Shown here: positions 54,925 through 64,000 of the stretch, piece after piece
Layout: each line of letters opens with the position of its first letter
Position numbering within the stretch: position 1 is the first letter of the stretch
NCBI RefSeq assembly: GCF_019037185.1
Contig: NZ_JAHHXM010000009.1
Location: 34,359 to 98,358 of the forward strand
From: Oceanobacillus caeni
Lineage (GTDB): Bacteria; Bacillota; Bacilli; Bacillales; Amphibacillaceae
Direction: 5' to 3'
DNA length: 64,000 nucleotides
Translations under genes and position numbers: made by a program
The notes under the pieces: model-generated
Seen by the model: the letters and a program-made list of their open reading frames with translations, nothing else
Database searches by the model: none
Told to the model about the DNA's origin: nothing

Positions 54925-55473
54925 CTATTTCTTCCTTTTAATAAGTAAGATGAAACCAACGATAACAATAACAACTAAAATGACAATAAGAATGGTTGTC
55001 ATAGAAGATGATTCTTCATCATCCGTTGTTTGTTCGGCTGTTTCTGTCGCGTCTCCAACCTCTGTCTCTTCTGTTTCAACAGGGTCTTCAGTTACCTCTT
55101 CCCTTGATTCAGGAACTTCGGAATCAACGGTAAATGAGAACTCCCCTTCCATTGGGTGACCATCTGCACTAATAATATTCCAATTTACCTGAAAATCCCC
55201 ATTTGTAAGTGGCTCAGCAACCGTACCTGTCAATGTACTTTCATTAATAATAATTTCTTCGAGTTCAACATCTTTCCCATCTGTGGTTGTAACATCCATA
55301 AAGCTACCTTGTTCAATATCACCATCAAATTCAAGAACAATTTCACTTAATGGCTCTGATAGAACGTCACCATCTGTTGGATTGGATTCCGATAAATGTG
55401 AGTGAGCAAACACAGTAGTAGAAATACACATAGCACATAAAAATACCGCTACTGTTGTAAATATACGTTTCAA
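54925..55473 (-). CDS. copC: CopC domain copper-binding protein
   Basis: The 182-residue protein has a signal peptide (1-23, cut after VFA) so the mature chain begins HSHLSESNP, whose first histidine (His24) is the copper ligand of CopC. The CopC fold continues to SADGHPMEGEFSF (second conserved His), then a Glu/Thr-rich spacer and a C-terminal membrane anchor (about 158-178) with RKK. The start is a TTG with GGGAGGAAT before it; an upstream frame start at 55530 has no site. First gene of copC-copD. Confidence 0.88.
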   Translation of the reverse strand: MKRIFTTVAVFLCAMCISTTVFAHSHLSESNPTDGDVLSEPLSEIVLEFDGDIEQGSFMDVTTTDGKDVELEEIIINESTLTGTVAEPLTNGDFQVNWNIISADGHPMEGEFSFTVDSEVPESREEVTEDPVETEETEVGDATETAEQTTDDEESSSMTTILIVILVVIVIVGFILLIKRKK

Positions 55474-55668
55474 AGTAATTCCTCCCTTATTTGTATAAGC
55501 AACTTTATGAATCATTATTTCGTGATTCAAGTTACATCAAACATTATAAATTAAAATTGCAATATGAAATAATCCCCCAAAAGAGTGATTTAAGGGGAAA
55601 ATTGTTAATAAAGTTCGAATAAATGATAAGATAAACTAAAACTTACTTTGCCAAAAGGCGGTGAAGAC

Positions 55669-56496
55669 ATGAAATATAAACAGATTAAATGGCTCATTTT
55701 AACGATACCAACTATCACCATTGCCTTGTGGGAATATATCCGTCATAAATTTCTACTTTCTTATATTTCAATGGACATGGGGAATATTCTTTCCCCTATA
55801 CTAGTTTTTATTGTTACACTCGTCTTTTTACGTCACTTATTTTCGATTTTAGAAAAAATTCAAGAGGAACTAAGGCAGGAGAAGACTAAAAAGGCCGCAC
55901 TAATTGAGAGAGAAAAATTAGCTAGGGAACTCCATGATGGAATTGCTCAATCGTTGTTTCTATTGTCTGTTAAAGTGAATAAATTTGGTAGGAATAATGA
56001 CCTCAAAGATGATCCAGATTTTCAAAAAATCAAACAAACCTTACAACATATTCATGAAGATACTCGTCAGGCGATTACAAATTTGAAGTATATACCAAAT
56101 GAAGAACCATTTAATTGGACAGAAACTATTTATCAGTACGTAGCGGAATTAAAAAATCAACATTTAATGGATGTTCAGTTAGAGTGGGAAATTAAAGAAA
56201 ATACATTATCGCCAAAAGAGAAAGTGGAGATTTTCGCCTGTATAAAGGAAGCCGTTGTAAATGTGATTAAACACGCAAAGACGAATCAAGTATGGATTCA
56301 TGCAAAGGAAATAGATAATGGATGGACTTGCCAAATTAGGGATCAAGGAATAGGTTTCACAAATAAAACGATTCAATCTAAAAAAGGCTATGGACTACAA
56401 ATCATTAAAGATAGAGCCAAAGATATGGAATGGGATTTTTCTATGAAAAGAATGGATAATCAGACAATCATCGAATTAAAAAAGGAGAACATATAG
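55669..56496 (+). CDS. sensor histidine kinase, LuxR-regulator class
   Basis: The 275-residue protein has two membrane helices (about 7-25 and 38-57) with almost no outside loop, then HisKA_3 with LARELHDGIAQSLF (His89) and a small ATPase domain (DQGIGFTN, KGYGLQIIKDRA). Such short-loop kinases sense the membrane. Its gene is divergent from copC and abuts the regulator gene with no gap. Start at 55669 follows AAAGGCGGTGA. The signal is unknown. Confidence 0.9.
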   Translation: MKYKQIKWLILTIPTITIALWEYIRHKFLLSYISMDMGNILSPILVFIVTLVFLRHLFSILEKIQEELRQEKTKKAALIEREKLARELHDGIAQSLFLLSVKVNKFGRNNDLKDDPDFQKIKQTLQHIHEDTRQAITNLKYIPNEEPFNWTETIYQYVAELKNQHLMDVQLEWEIKENTLSPKEKVEIFACIKEAVVNVIKHAKTNQVWIHAKEIDNGWTCQIRDQGIGFTNKTIQSKKGYGLQIIKDRAKDMEWDFSMKRMDNQTIIELKKENI

Positions 56497-57138
56497 ATGC
56501 AACCCTTTCGAATATTAATCGTAGACGATCATGCCCACGCAAGAGAAGCTATTCGAGAAATCTTAGAAGAACACACCGACTTTGTTATTGTAGGAGAAGG
56601 AAAGAACGGAGAAGAAGCAATTAAACTAACTGAAGAATTAATGCCCGACATTATTCTCATGGATATTCAAATGCCCGTAATGGACGGTTTAGAAGCAACC
56701 AAAAGAATCAAACTCAAATTCCCCTACGTAAAAATTGTCATGATTACCGTATCTGATGATATCACCGACTTGTTTGATGCATTAAAGAAAGGAGCTCAGG
56801 GTTATTTATTAAAAAATATTCAACCAGAAGCATGGAGTGAACATTTACGTGCCTTTGCCTTAGATGAAGTACCAATGTCCAAAGAAATCGCCTTTCAGAT
56901 TTTAAAGGAATTCCCTCAAAACAAAACCAAGACTATAAAGAAAACACCTTTATCCACCCGGGAAATGGAGGTGCTACAATTAGTAGCCAAAGGTTTTTCC
57001 AACAGAGAAATTTCCGAGTCACTCTTTATTTCGGAGCATACGGTTAAAAGTCATTTGAAAAATATATTAAGTAAGCTTCATTTAGAAAATCGAGTTCAAC
57101 TAACAAGCTATGCCTTTCAACAGGGACTATTGAATTAG
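56497..57138 (+). CDS. NarL/LuxR-type response regulator
   Basis: The 213-residue protein has a receiver domain with Asp56 (ILMDIQMPVMDG), conserved Lys in LLKNIQPE, and a LuxR HTH (TPLSTREMEVLQLVAKG, SEHTVKSHLKNILSKL). It starts one base after the kinase stop, so the pair forms one system. Targets are unknown; the divergent copper genes are candidates. Confidence 0.92.
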   Translation: MQPFRILIVDDHAHAREAIREILEEHTDFVIVGEGKNGEEAIKLTEELMPDIILMDIQMPVMDGLEATKRIKLKFPYVKIVMITVSDDITDLFDALKKGAQGYLLKNIQPEAWSEHLRAFALDEVPMSKEIAFQILKEFPQNKTKTIKKTPLSTREMEVLQLVAKGFSNREISESLFISEHTVKSHLKNILSKLHLENRVQLTSYAFQQGLLN

Positions 57139-57200
57139 CCATAAGCACTTCACAGTATTTTCTGTATAATAGATTATAAAGATGGGAAAGGGGGAGAAAG

Positions 57201-57818
57201 ATGGATATAAACCAAATGATACAAAAGCTTAAAAATAGAGAACCCTCTATTTTAGGGGAAGAACATTTTTTTAAGTCTGCTGTACTGCTTCCTCTTGTTG
57301 AAGTAAATCAGGAATTACATATATTATTCGAGGTAAGATCCATGAATTTACGGCGACAACCAGGTGATATATGTTTTCCAGGCGGCAGGATTGATGAAGA
57401 GGACCAGACACCTATGCATTGTGCGGTTAGAGAGACAACAGAGGAATTGGGTATCAAGAACACGGATATAGTTGACGTTTTTCCATTGGATTATGTTGTC
57501 GCCGATATGGGGCGTATCATTTACCCATATGTTGGCCGAATTAAAAACCCCGAGGAAATTGTTCCAAATAAGGATGAGGTCGGAGAGGTATTTACGATTC
57601 CTTTAGACTATTTACTAGAGAATGAACCAGACGTATATAAAGTACATTTTGAAGTTAAGCCAGCTGATGACTTCCCATTTGATTTAATTATTGGTGGAGA
57701 GAACTACCAATGGCAGATGAGGCATATGAATGAAATGTTTTATCAATATGATGGGAGAGTCGTTTGGGGGTTAACTGCAAAGATACTTTATCATTTTATA
57801 AGTTTGGTAAAATGTTAA
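57201..57818 (+). CDS. Nudix hydrolase, CoA pyrophosphatase type
   Basis: The 205-residue protein has LFEVRSMNLRRQPGDICFPGG, the UPF0035 block that precedes the Nudix box in CoA diphosphatases, then the Nudix box GGRIDEEDQTPMHCAVRETT with EELG (Glu78, Glu81, Glu82). It splits CoA to 3',5'-ADP and phosphopantetheine. GGGGGAGA precedes the ATG. Confidence 0.9.
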   Translation: MDINQMIQKLKNREPSILGEEHFFKSAVLLPLVEVNQELHILFEVRSMNLRRQPGDICFPGGRIDEEDQTPMHCAVRETTEELGIKNTDIVDVFPLDYVVADMGRIIYPYVGRIKNPEEIVPNKDEVGEVFTIPLDYLLENEPDVYKVHFEVKPADDFPFDLIIGGENYQWQMRHMNEMFYQYDGRVVWGLTAKILYHFISLVKC

Positions 57819-57850
57819 AACGAGCATCTTTTTATCAGATGCTCGTTTTA
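57817..57850. terminator. bidirectional terminator
   Basis: AAAACGAGCATCT pairs with AGATGCTCGTTTT around a 7-base loop, between convergent genes. Confidence 0.9.
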
Positions 57851-57858
57851 CAGTTTCA

Positions 57859-59781
57859 TTAAAACTTAATTTCCACAGGCAATACCGCTTTAACTTCCTG
57901 CAGGTATTTCTGTTCTTCATCTTCACTCATCCAAATGTGTACGATCCCGCTATCCTCACTCGTACGAATTAGCCTACCAATACCTTGTCTTAAGCGTAGT
58001 AACATGTATGGTAAATCTACTTCCTTTTCAGGATCTTTTGCATGTTTCCTTTTCGCTTTAAAAACAGGGTCATTTGGTGGGAACGGAAGAGAGGAAATGA
58101 TCACTTGTGTAAGTGACTTTCCAGGAACATCAAGACCTTCCCATAAATGATACGAACATAGTACAGCTGTCTCATCTACTTGGAATCGCCTTACCATTTC
58201 ACTTATTTCTTGATCTCCTTCGAAAAGGATCGTGAAAGGTATATCCCTGTTATGGATAAAACGGCGGAATTCATCCATTTCCTCTCTTGAAGAAAACAAT
58301 AATAATGAACCGCCATTATTTTCAATGATGGACGAAATCATTTTATCCCACTTATCGTCCCTATTTACAGACCCAAAAATTTGCATTTGTCTTTCATAAT
58401 CAAATGGCGATGCCACGGAAAAAGAGTCCACGTTTTCTATGCCAAGACTCTTGGCGATGTAAGAAAAATCCCCTTGATGAGAAAGGGTGGCAGATGAAAA
58501 TACAAACGGAATCTTTTGTGTGAATACCTCTTTTTTAAGTACATCTTCCACAAGGCGCGGCATAATGACAAGACTTATCGTATCTTGAATTTCCTCTAAC
58601 CAATAAATGCCCTCATCATCTCTTGAAATCGTACGTAACCCGTTGGAGAAGAACTCCAAAAACTCTTCAATAATCTTGATGTAGTAATCATCGATTGTAA
58701 ATAATTCCGAATCGAAGACAAGCTCTTCCAATAATTGATTGACCTTAGCATCAAGCTTTTTAATATCTTCAAGGATTTCTTTCGTTAAAGTGATCTCCTG
58801 CCTATTAGAACCCTCCACAACATGGGCTGTGTCGGCTAACTTATCGAATAGGATATCATTGTCCATTAAGATATCTTCCACTAATAATAGGGATTCCTCG
58901 CGTACATCTTGCCCTATATATCCTGTCAACACTTTTGTAATCGTGTCGAGGTTATATCGGTACGTTAATCCTTTTTGAGCTGCGAATTCTAATAAATGAC
59001 CTTCATCAAAAATAACAGAACTAGCCTCAGGTAAAAGTGGCAACTGCCCTTCACGTTTTCGGGATTCCTTTGTCCAAATATGCTCCATATAAAAGTCATG
59101 TGAACAAATGATAATATCGCTAGCATGTCGGTAATATTCCCTATTCAACGTCTGACCACTGCGGTGTCTCCACTCACAAGTAGGGCATTGTTGCAATGGG
59201 TCCCAGGCAATTTTCTCCCAGGTCTCATCCGAAACCCAAGGATATTCCTTCCGATCCCCATATCGTTCAAAGGTTTTTACTTTGGACTTCGAATCGAAAA
59301 CAAATTCCGGAATAGCATCATATACCTTCATGATGTCCTCGTCATCAGTATTGTCTATCAATGCATCTAGTTTTCGCACACAAACATATTGTTCCCGTGA
59401 CTTTGCCAACCTTACATCGACATTAATTCCTAATGCTTTTTCCAGCTTTTCTATATCTCCGCCTTTTTTCACAAGCTGTTCTATTAATGTTTCATCCGCA
59501 CAAGAGATGATGGCCGGTCTTCCCATATAACGTGCATAACAAATCGCATAGATAAGATAAACAAATGTTTTCCCTGTACCAACACCTGCTTCAGCAAAGA
59601 TAGCTCTCTTATTCTTAAAAGCTTGCTCTAGTTGAAATGCCATATATATTTGTTCATCTCGAAGTTCATAGCCTTGTTCTGGGAGAATGTCATAAAATAC
59701 GTCCCCAACATAATCACCCAGTCTTTCAAAGAAATTCTCCGTTTTCGAAACGGTAAACGGTAATGATTGATTTCTAGTCAT
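57859..59781 (-). CDS. DinG/XPD-like ATP-dependent DNA helicase with Fe-S site
   Basis: The 640-residue protein has a Q-motif-like GYELRDEQIYMA, Walker A AGVGTGKT (65-72), four cysteines for a 4Fe-4S cluster (134, 199, 202, 226), Walker B as DEGH (259-262) instead of DEAH, and helicase motif VI near LRLRQGIGRLIRT. Such enzymes unwind DNA 5' to 3' in repair. The exonuclease part of Gram-positive DinG is absent, so it is of the YoaA type. Single gene. Confidence 0.9.
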   Translation of the reverse strand: MTRNQSLPFTVSKTENFFERLGDYVGDVFYDILPEQGYELRDEQIYMAFQLEQAFKNKRAIFAEAGVGTGKTFVYLIYAICYARYMGRPAIISCADETLIEQLVKKGGDIEKLEKALGINVDVRLAKSREQYVCVRKLDALIDNTDDEDIMKVYDAIPEFVFDSKSKVKTFERYGDRKEYPWVSDETWEKIAWDPLQQCPTCEWRHRSGQTLNREYYRHASDIIICSHDFYMEHIWTKESRKREGQLPLLPEASSVIFDEGHLLEFAAQKGLTYRYNLDTITKVLTGYIGQDVREESLLLVEDILMDNDILFDKLADTAHVVEGSNRQEITLTKEILEDIKKLDAKVNQLLEELVFDSELFTIDDYYIKIIEEFLEFFSNGLRTISRDDEGIYWLEEIQDTISLVIMPRLVEDVLKKEVFTQKIPFVFSSATLSHQGDFSYIAKSLGIENVDSFSVASPFDYERQMQIFGSVNRDDKWDKMISSIIENNGGSLLLFSSREEMDEFRRFIHNRDIPFTILFEGDQEISEMVRRFQVDETAVLCSYHLWEGLDVPGKSLTQVIISSLPFPPNDPVFKAKRKHAKDPEKEVDLPYMLLRLRQGIGRLIRTSEDSGIVHIWMSEDEEQKYLQEVKAVLPVEIKF

Positions 59782-59940
59782 TATATACTCCTTTATTTCA
59801 ACATTGTTAACCCATTCATTGTAAAGAATACATTTAGAGATAGCAATTACTAAGATAAATATATAGTCATTCGTGAATAAAAGTAGATTTAAAATTGTAT
59901 ATCCCTAAATCCTTTCAAGAACAAGTCTAAAGTTGAAAAA

Positions 59941-59982
59941 TAGAGACTGATCCTCTCTCCCCCAAGAGAAAATCAGTCTCTA
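59941..59982 (-). terminator. terminator of the CoA-transferase gene
   Basis: TAGAGACTGAT pairs with ATCAGTCTCTA around a 20-base loop; on the minus strand TTTTTC follows. Confidence 0.8.
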
Positions 59983-60027
59983 ATATTCCGTATTATAATT
60001 AAACCCCTTTTAAATGATCATAAAACC

Positions 60028-61545
60028 TTATATTTGAGCTTTTAATGGCATCTTCATCGTTCCATGCTCTTTAAAGCTTATATGCCATGAGAATGCTTTT
60101 TCAAGCACATGTGGGGTCTGCCCTCCCCGTTCCAGTGCTTCATTATAATATTCCCAAAGCTGTTCACGATACATTGGATGGGCGCAATTCTCAATAATTA
60201 ACGGTACACGTTCCCTTGGTGCAAGGCCTCTTAAATCTGCATAGCCTTGTTCGGTAACAACAACATCCACATCATGTTCAGTATGGTCGACATGCGATAC
60301 ATAAGGCACGATACTAGATATATCGCCATCCTTTGCGATTGATTTAGTTACGAAAATTCCTAATCTCGAGTTTCTAGCAAAATCCCCTGATCCACCGATA
60401 CCATTCATCATCTTCGTCCCACTAACATGAGTAGAATTAACATTTCCGTAAATATCAAATTCCAACGCCGTATTAATGGCAATCAACCCAAGTCTCCGGA
60501 TAATTTCCGGATGATTTGAAATCTCCTGTGGACGTAAGATTAACTTTTCACGATATTTCTCGAATTCACCAAAGACTTGCTTCATTTTTTCCTCAGATAA
60601 GGTTAGGGAACAAGCCGAAGCAAAGTTTACTTTCCCCGCATCAATGAGATCAAAAACGGCATCTTGCAAAACCTCAGAATAAACAACTAAATCATGAAAC
60701 TCTGAATCAATCATTCCGTGAAGAACCGCATTAGCTACAGAGCCAATACCAGATTGTAATGGCATGAGACTTTCTGTTAGTCTACCTGCCTTCACTTCTT
60801 CCTGTAAGAAGTTTAATAGATGATTCGCAATCATTTGTGTTTCCTCATCAGGTGGAACGATTGTGGATGGTGAATCTAATTGGTGAGTAAATACAATCCC
60901 TTTCACCTTATCCATATCAAGTGGAATCCCCATTGTTCCAATTCGTTGATTAGGTTGGGTTAAAGGGATTGGTTCCCTATCCCCTTGTTGATTCGGACTA
61001 TATAAATCATGTATTCCTTCTAACTCTACTGGCTGTGCTGTATTAATTTCGATAATAATGTTATCGGCAAATTCAGCAAACGCTTGTGAATTCCCAATGG
61101 ACGTACTAGGAATAAGCAATCCATCCTCTGTAACCATAATCGCTTCTAAAATAGCATAATCAATTGAATCAATTGCGCCTGCCCTAAGTAATTCTGAAGT
61201 ATGGGATAAATGCTGATCTACAAAGAAGTGCTCCCCAGTATTAATTTTATTTCTCATAACAGGTTCAGCTTGAAAGGGTAATCGTTTGTTTACGATTCCA
61301 GCTTCGGCAAACATCTTATCAATGTTAGATCCTAATGAAGCGCCTGTATACACATTTACTTTAAACCGCTCTCCTGCTTCTGCCCTATTCACGAGCGCGG
61401 TTGGTACAGCTTTCGCATCACCTGCACGTGTAAAACCACTTAACCCCAATGTCATTCCATCTTCAATCCAAGTTGCCGCCTCTTCCGCTGTAACAACTCG
61501 ATTAACTAACTGCGGGGCTTTAATCCTTTGAATTTTCTCCTGCAT
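60028..61545 (-). CDS. acetyl-CoA hydrolase / succinyl-CoA:acetate CoA-transferase family
   Basis: The 505-residue protein has the family's GLSGFTRAGDAKAVPTAL start, PLQSGIGSVANAVLHG, VVYSEVLQD with the glutamate that forms the glutamyl-CoA bond, and NGIGGSGDFARNS. It moves CoA between acetate and succinate or splits acetyl-CoA. Start at 61545 has GGGGGG 6 bases upstream; earlier in-frame starts lack spacing. A LytTR regulator gene lies 200 bases upstream on the same strand, after a terminator. Confidence 0.92.
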   Translation of the reverse strand: MQEKIQRIKAPQLVNRVVTAEEAATWIEDGMTLGLSGFTRAGDAKAVPTALVNRAEAGERFKVNVYTGASLGSNIDKMFAEAGIVNKRLPFQAEPVMRNKINTGEHFFVDQHLSHTSELLRAGAIDSIDYAILEAIMVTEDGLLIPSTSIGNSQAFAEFADNIIIEINTAQPVELEGIHDLYSPNQQGDREPIPLTQPNQRIGTMGIPLDMDKVKGIVFTHQLDSPSTIVPPDEETQMIANHLLNFLQEEVKAGRLTESLMPLQSGIGSVANAVLHGMIDSEFHDLVVYSEVLQDAVFDLIDAGKVNFASACSLTLSEEKMKQVFGEFEKYREKLILRPQEISNHPEIIRRLGLIAINTALEFDIYGNVNSTHVSGTKMMNGIGGSGDFARNSRLGIFVTKSIAKDGDISSIVPYVSHVDHTEHDVDVVVTEQGYADLRGLAPRERVPLIIENCAHPMYREQLWEYYNEALERGGQTPHVLEKAFSWHISFKEHGTMKMPLKAQI

Positions 61546-61684
61546 CCTCATCCCCCCACATATTATGGTCAACACCATTATAAGCGCTTTCATATTCATT
61601 TAGGGGAAAAAAGGATAAAACAAGAAATATAGGTCTAAATCATTATACTAACGGAATAATACAGCATTTTTCCGTTTAGAACAA

Positions 61685-61718
61685 TCGGCATTTGCCAATC
61701 CTTTAGGCAAATGCCTTA
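61685..61718 (-). terminator. terminator of the LytTR gene
   Basis: GGCATTTGCC pairs with GGCAAATGCC around a 9-base loop, 32 bases after the LytTR stop. Confidence 0.7.
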
Positions 61719-61749
61719 GTTGCTATATGCTGTTTTATGAAAAGGAAAA

Positions 61750-62394
61750 TTAGAACCCCAATAACTTTCTAAAATAACTGGAGTAGGATTGACTTACAGG
61801 TATTTTGGCACCATTATCCATTTCTAGAAAAAAGGTAGAATGTGTATCCGGATAAATGTGCTTGATATGATTTACGTTCACGACAAATGAACGGTGACAG
61901 CGTATAAAGTGTTTACGAGGCAAAAGATATTCAAATTCTTGCAACGTATTGGAATGAGTCCCCTCGTATTCCTTTGAATAGACATGTGTTTTTCTATCTT
62001 TTGTTTCTATGTATTGGACCATTTCAAATGGGACGGGTTTCCATCCATCACTTGTTTTCATAGTTACGACAGATTTACCTTCCGTATAAGCCGGATAAAT
62101 CGCTAATACACAGCCAACTAACTCCGTATCCTGATGAAAAGGAACAGCCATTCCATGATATGGGATCCCATAAACCTCTCGATTGATAAATTCAGAAACC
62201 TTTTGTTTGGAAGATATTGCTTTATAGGCAATCGTTCCTTCCTTGATGGGGTCACCAGGTTTAATTTTCAAATCAATACGCTTACTCCTGCGGTAATAGA
62301 TATATTCCTTTGTATTTGTTACTGCTATCGATATTTCATCAGAAAAAAGCTCCCCTATGACATCTAATAAAGTAGGGAAATTTAATTTCTCCAT
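61750..62394 (-). CDS. LytTR family transcriptional regulator with N-terminal sensor domain
   Basis: The 214-residue protein has an N-terminal PAS/GAF-like domain (about 1-105) with MAVPFHQDTELVGCVLAIYP, and a C-terminal LytTR DNA-binding domain (about 112-214) with RKHFIRCHRSFVVNVNHIKH and GAKIPVSQSYSSYFRKLL. No receiver domain is present, so it likely senses a ligand by itself. Gene order suggests control of the CoA-transferase gene below. CAGGAGG precedes the ATG. Confidence 0.87.
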   Translation of the reverse strand: MEKLNFPTLLDVIGELFSDEISIAVTNTKEYIYYRRSKRIDLKIKPGDPIKEGTIAYKAISSKQKVSEFINREVYGIPYHGMAVPFHQDTELVGCVLAIYPAYTEGKSVVTMKTSDGWKPVPFEMVQYIETKDRKTHVYSKEYEGTHSNTLQEFEYLLPRKHFIRCHRSFVVNVNHIKHIYPDTHSTFFLEMDNGAKIPVSQSYSSYFRKLLGF

Positions 62395-62581
62395 AATAAC
62401 CTCCTGAAAAATGGAAAATATTAATTAAGAGTTGTATTTATATATGCATTCATAGTATAGCATGACCTTGATTTATTAGGGATATCGTTATTTTTAAGTC
62501 CTTAATAAAGTGACACTATATCAAAATTTTGTTAATCTATTAAATGGAACATAGTGCGATAACAACATTGGGGGTAGGAAA

Positions 62582-63643
62582 ATGAAAAGGCTAGTTATTT
62601 TAGGTGGGGGCTATGGCGGTATTAAAGTATTAAATGGTTTATTAGATCATCAATTGCCAATAGATTTACAAATCTATGTTGTGGATCGTAATCCATTTAG
62701 ATCACTAAAAACTGAATTTTATGCCATCGCTGCTGGTACTTCTGCTGAAACAGACGTACGTGTAAGTTTTCCAGAAGATGATCGTGTTACCTATCTTTTC
62801 CGAGAGGTATCCAAAATAGATATAGAAAATCAGCAAATTATTTTTGATGATGAAGATGAAAATCTCCCGTTTGATTATTTAGTCATCGGCTTAGGTTGTG
62901 AAGACAACTATCATGGGGTTCCTGGGGCTGAGGAATTTACCAAAAGTGTTCAAACCTTTGCAAAAGCATGTGACGCAGGGCTACAAGTCGCCAATTTAAA
63001 ACCTTATGGAAAAGTTTCTGTAATTGGTGCTGGACTTAGTGGAATCGAGGTTGCATCAGAGATAAGAGAAAGTAGACCAGATTTAAATATTAAACTGTTA
63101 GATCGTGGACCAACCGTACTAAAAGCATTTGATTCTAAAATACAAGAATACGTTGAAAAATGGTTTATTGAAAATAATGTGGACGTGGTCCATCACTCTA
63201 ATGTAGAATATGTTGAAAAAGATGGGGTTTGTAATAATGGGGTATGCTATCTTAATGATGTAACCATTTGGACGGCAGGAGTACGACCAAATTACTTAGT
63301 TAGAGAACTTCCTTTTGAAAAGGATAAACATGAGAAAATAAAGACGAATGAATTTTACCAAGTACCAGCACAGCCTAATGTATATGTGTTGGGGGATTGT
63401 GTAGCGTCCGAACATTCACCAAGTGCACAATTGGCAATGCAACAAGGTGAACAAATTGCGGAGATTTTACTTGCGGTGCTCCACGATAAGGAACCGAAAA
63501 AGCCAAAACGAATTAAACTAAAAGGAACATTAGGTTCACTAGGTAAATCAGATGGATTTGGAAATATGATGACCTACCCAATGATTGGCTTTTTACCTAG
63601 ATTAGCGAAGTCGGGTGTACTTTGGTTGAGTAAACGACATTAA
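62582..63643 (+). CDS. type II NADH dehydrogenase-like FAD oxidoreductase (YutJ-like)
   Basis: The 353-residue protein has the FAD loop VILGGGYGGIKVL (residues 4-16), the NAD loop VIGAGLSGIEVASE, and the second FAD motif YVLGDCV with AQLAMQQGEQIAE. It belongs to the Ndh-2 group that passes electrons from NADH to quinone, or to its YutJ branch. It lacks a clear C-terminal membrane helix beyond MIGFLPRLAKSGVLWLSK. GGGGGTAGG precedes the ATG. Divergent from the LytTR gene. Confidence 0.88.
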   Translation: MKRLVILGGGYGGIKVLNGLLDHQLPIDLQIYVVDRNPFRSLKTEFYAIAAGTSAETDVRVSFPEDDRVTYLFREVSKIDIENQQIIFDDEDENLPFDYLVIGLGCEDNYHGVPGAEEFTKSVQTFAKACDAGLQVANLKPYGKVSVIGAGLSGIEVASEIRESRPDLNIKLLDRGPTVLKAFDSKIQEYVEKWFIENNVDVVHHSNVEYVEKDGVCNNGVCYLNDVTIWTAGVRPNYLVRELPFEKDKHEKIKTNEFYQVPAQPNVYVLGDCVASEHSPSAQLAMQQGEQIAEILLAVLHDKEPKKPKRIKLKGTLGSLGKSDGFGNMMTYPMIGFLPRLAKSGVLWLSKRH

Positions 63644-63730
63644 TTGTAAGCATTCATACTATTCCCGTATGGTGTGTAAAACATATTACTTATACCCAAA
63701 ATAACAAAAACTCGTAATAACTTAATTACA

Positions 63731-63761
63731 AAGGCTTGGTTCATTTTTAGAACCAAGCCTT
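63731..63761 (+). terminator. terminator of the NADH dehydrogenase-like gene
   Basis: AAGGCTTGGTTC pairs with GAACCAAGCCTT around a 7-base loop. Confidence 0.88.
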
Positions 63762-63837
63762 GCTTTCTTTCTAAATACCTTTGACACCTTCAACAATCTA
63801 AAAGTTCTTTTCCAACTATCTTATCAAGTACATTTCA

Positions 63838-63935
63838 ATTGGGTTTTTACTTCAATTTGTCCCTGATAGCTGTTTTCACGGACTTTTCCTTGGGTTTTTT
63901 GCTTCATTTTGTCCCTGATGGCCTGCACCTGGTTC
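63838..63935. repeat. degenerate repeat, two units, cut by or near window edge
   Basis: TTGGGTTTTTACTTCAATTT and TTGGGTTTTTTGCTTCATTT start two units of about 56 bases; both go on as TTGTCCCTGAT and GC. The words TTGTCC and TCACGGAC also occur in the 52-bp array at 24.4 kb. The last 350 bases of the window hold no gene. Confidence 0.6.
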
Positions 63936-64000
63936 TGTCAAGTAGACAGTACTGAAGTGTCTCTAAATTTTTGCCTAATACATTGTCTTACCAAATATTT

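Overview
The window reads as the chromosome of a low-GC, Gram-positive, endospore-forming-type bacterium of the family Bacillaceae. Genes have Shine-Dalgarno sites of the AGGAGG type, lipoboxes and signal peptides are of the Firmicutes kind, and many genes are close to Bacillus subtilis families (ypmR-ypmS, ykpA, yhaQ-yhaP, yugJ, des-desK-desR). A halotolerant genus near Oceanobacillus, Virgibacillus or Ornithinibacillus is my inference, not something the sequence proves. No rRNA, tRNA, CRISPR array or intact insertion sequence was seen.

Layout. 0-5.5 kb: 3' end of an O-acetylhomoserine sulfhydrylase gene with an extra C-terminal domain, the ypmR-ypmS pair, a permuted NlpC/P60-like protein and an ABC-F ATPase. 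5.5-6.2 kb: about 33 copies of a 20-bp tandem repeat. 6.2-14 kb: threonine catabolism (kbl plus SDR-type threonine dehydrogenase), a LysM-3D wall protein, an iron alcohol dehydrogenase with RidA, a membrane-anchored lysozyme with a DnaA-box cluster in and before it, and a MATE pump. 13.9-19.2 kb: a TAXI-type TRAP transporter operon with a divergent regulator. 19-31 kb: SWIM-SNF2 helicase, MFS pump, a 52-bp tandem repeat, Cu/Zn superoxide dismutase, DoxX, ABC exporter yhaQP, EamA transporter, FMN reductase. 30.7-36.5 kb: a cell-wall amidase, two very small genes, and a class I ribonucleotide reductase operon (nrdE-nrdI-nrdF) under a cobalamin riboswitch with its terminator. 36.7-39.7 kb: a three-gene ABC importer of the TrpXYZ type. 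40-46 kb: an M48 protease fused to ankyrin repeats, then a chromosomal actin-like (ParM) segregation-type operon with an iteron cluster upstream; that cluster plus its terminator is duplicated 1,666 bp away beside rlmN, with transposase debris and dispersed repeats between. 46-64 kb: SEC-C protein, flavin monooxygenase, nitrilase-family amidase, the des/desK/desR membrane-fluidity system, a stand-alone purC, copper genes copC-copD with a divergent two-component system, a CoA-pyrophosphatase Nudix enzyme, a DinG/XPD-like helicase, an acetyl-CoA hydrolase/CoA-transferase with a LytTR regulator, and a type II NADH dehydrogenase-like flavoprotein.

How parts work together. DesK senses membrane order and DesR should switch on the desaturase; a perfect palindrome before des is the likely operator. 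The riboswitch should shut off the B12-independent reductase when cobalamin is present, which predicts a B12-dependent reductase elsewhere. The actin-like protein, its acidic partner and the repeats upstream form a self-contained candidate partition module.

The genome is rich in non-coding repeats: two tandem arrays, two dispersed hairpin-forming families (five and two copies here) and a degenerate array at the right edge. The most interesting candidates are the actin module with its duplicated iteron block, the riboswitch-controlled reductase, the DnaA-box cluster, and the repeat families.
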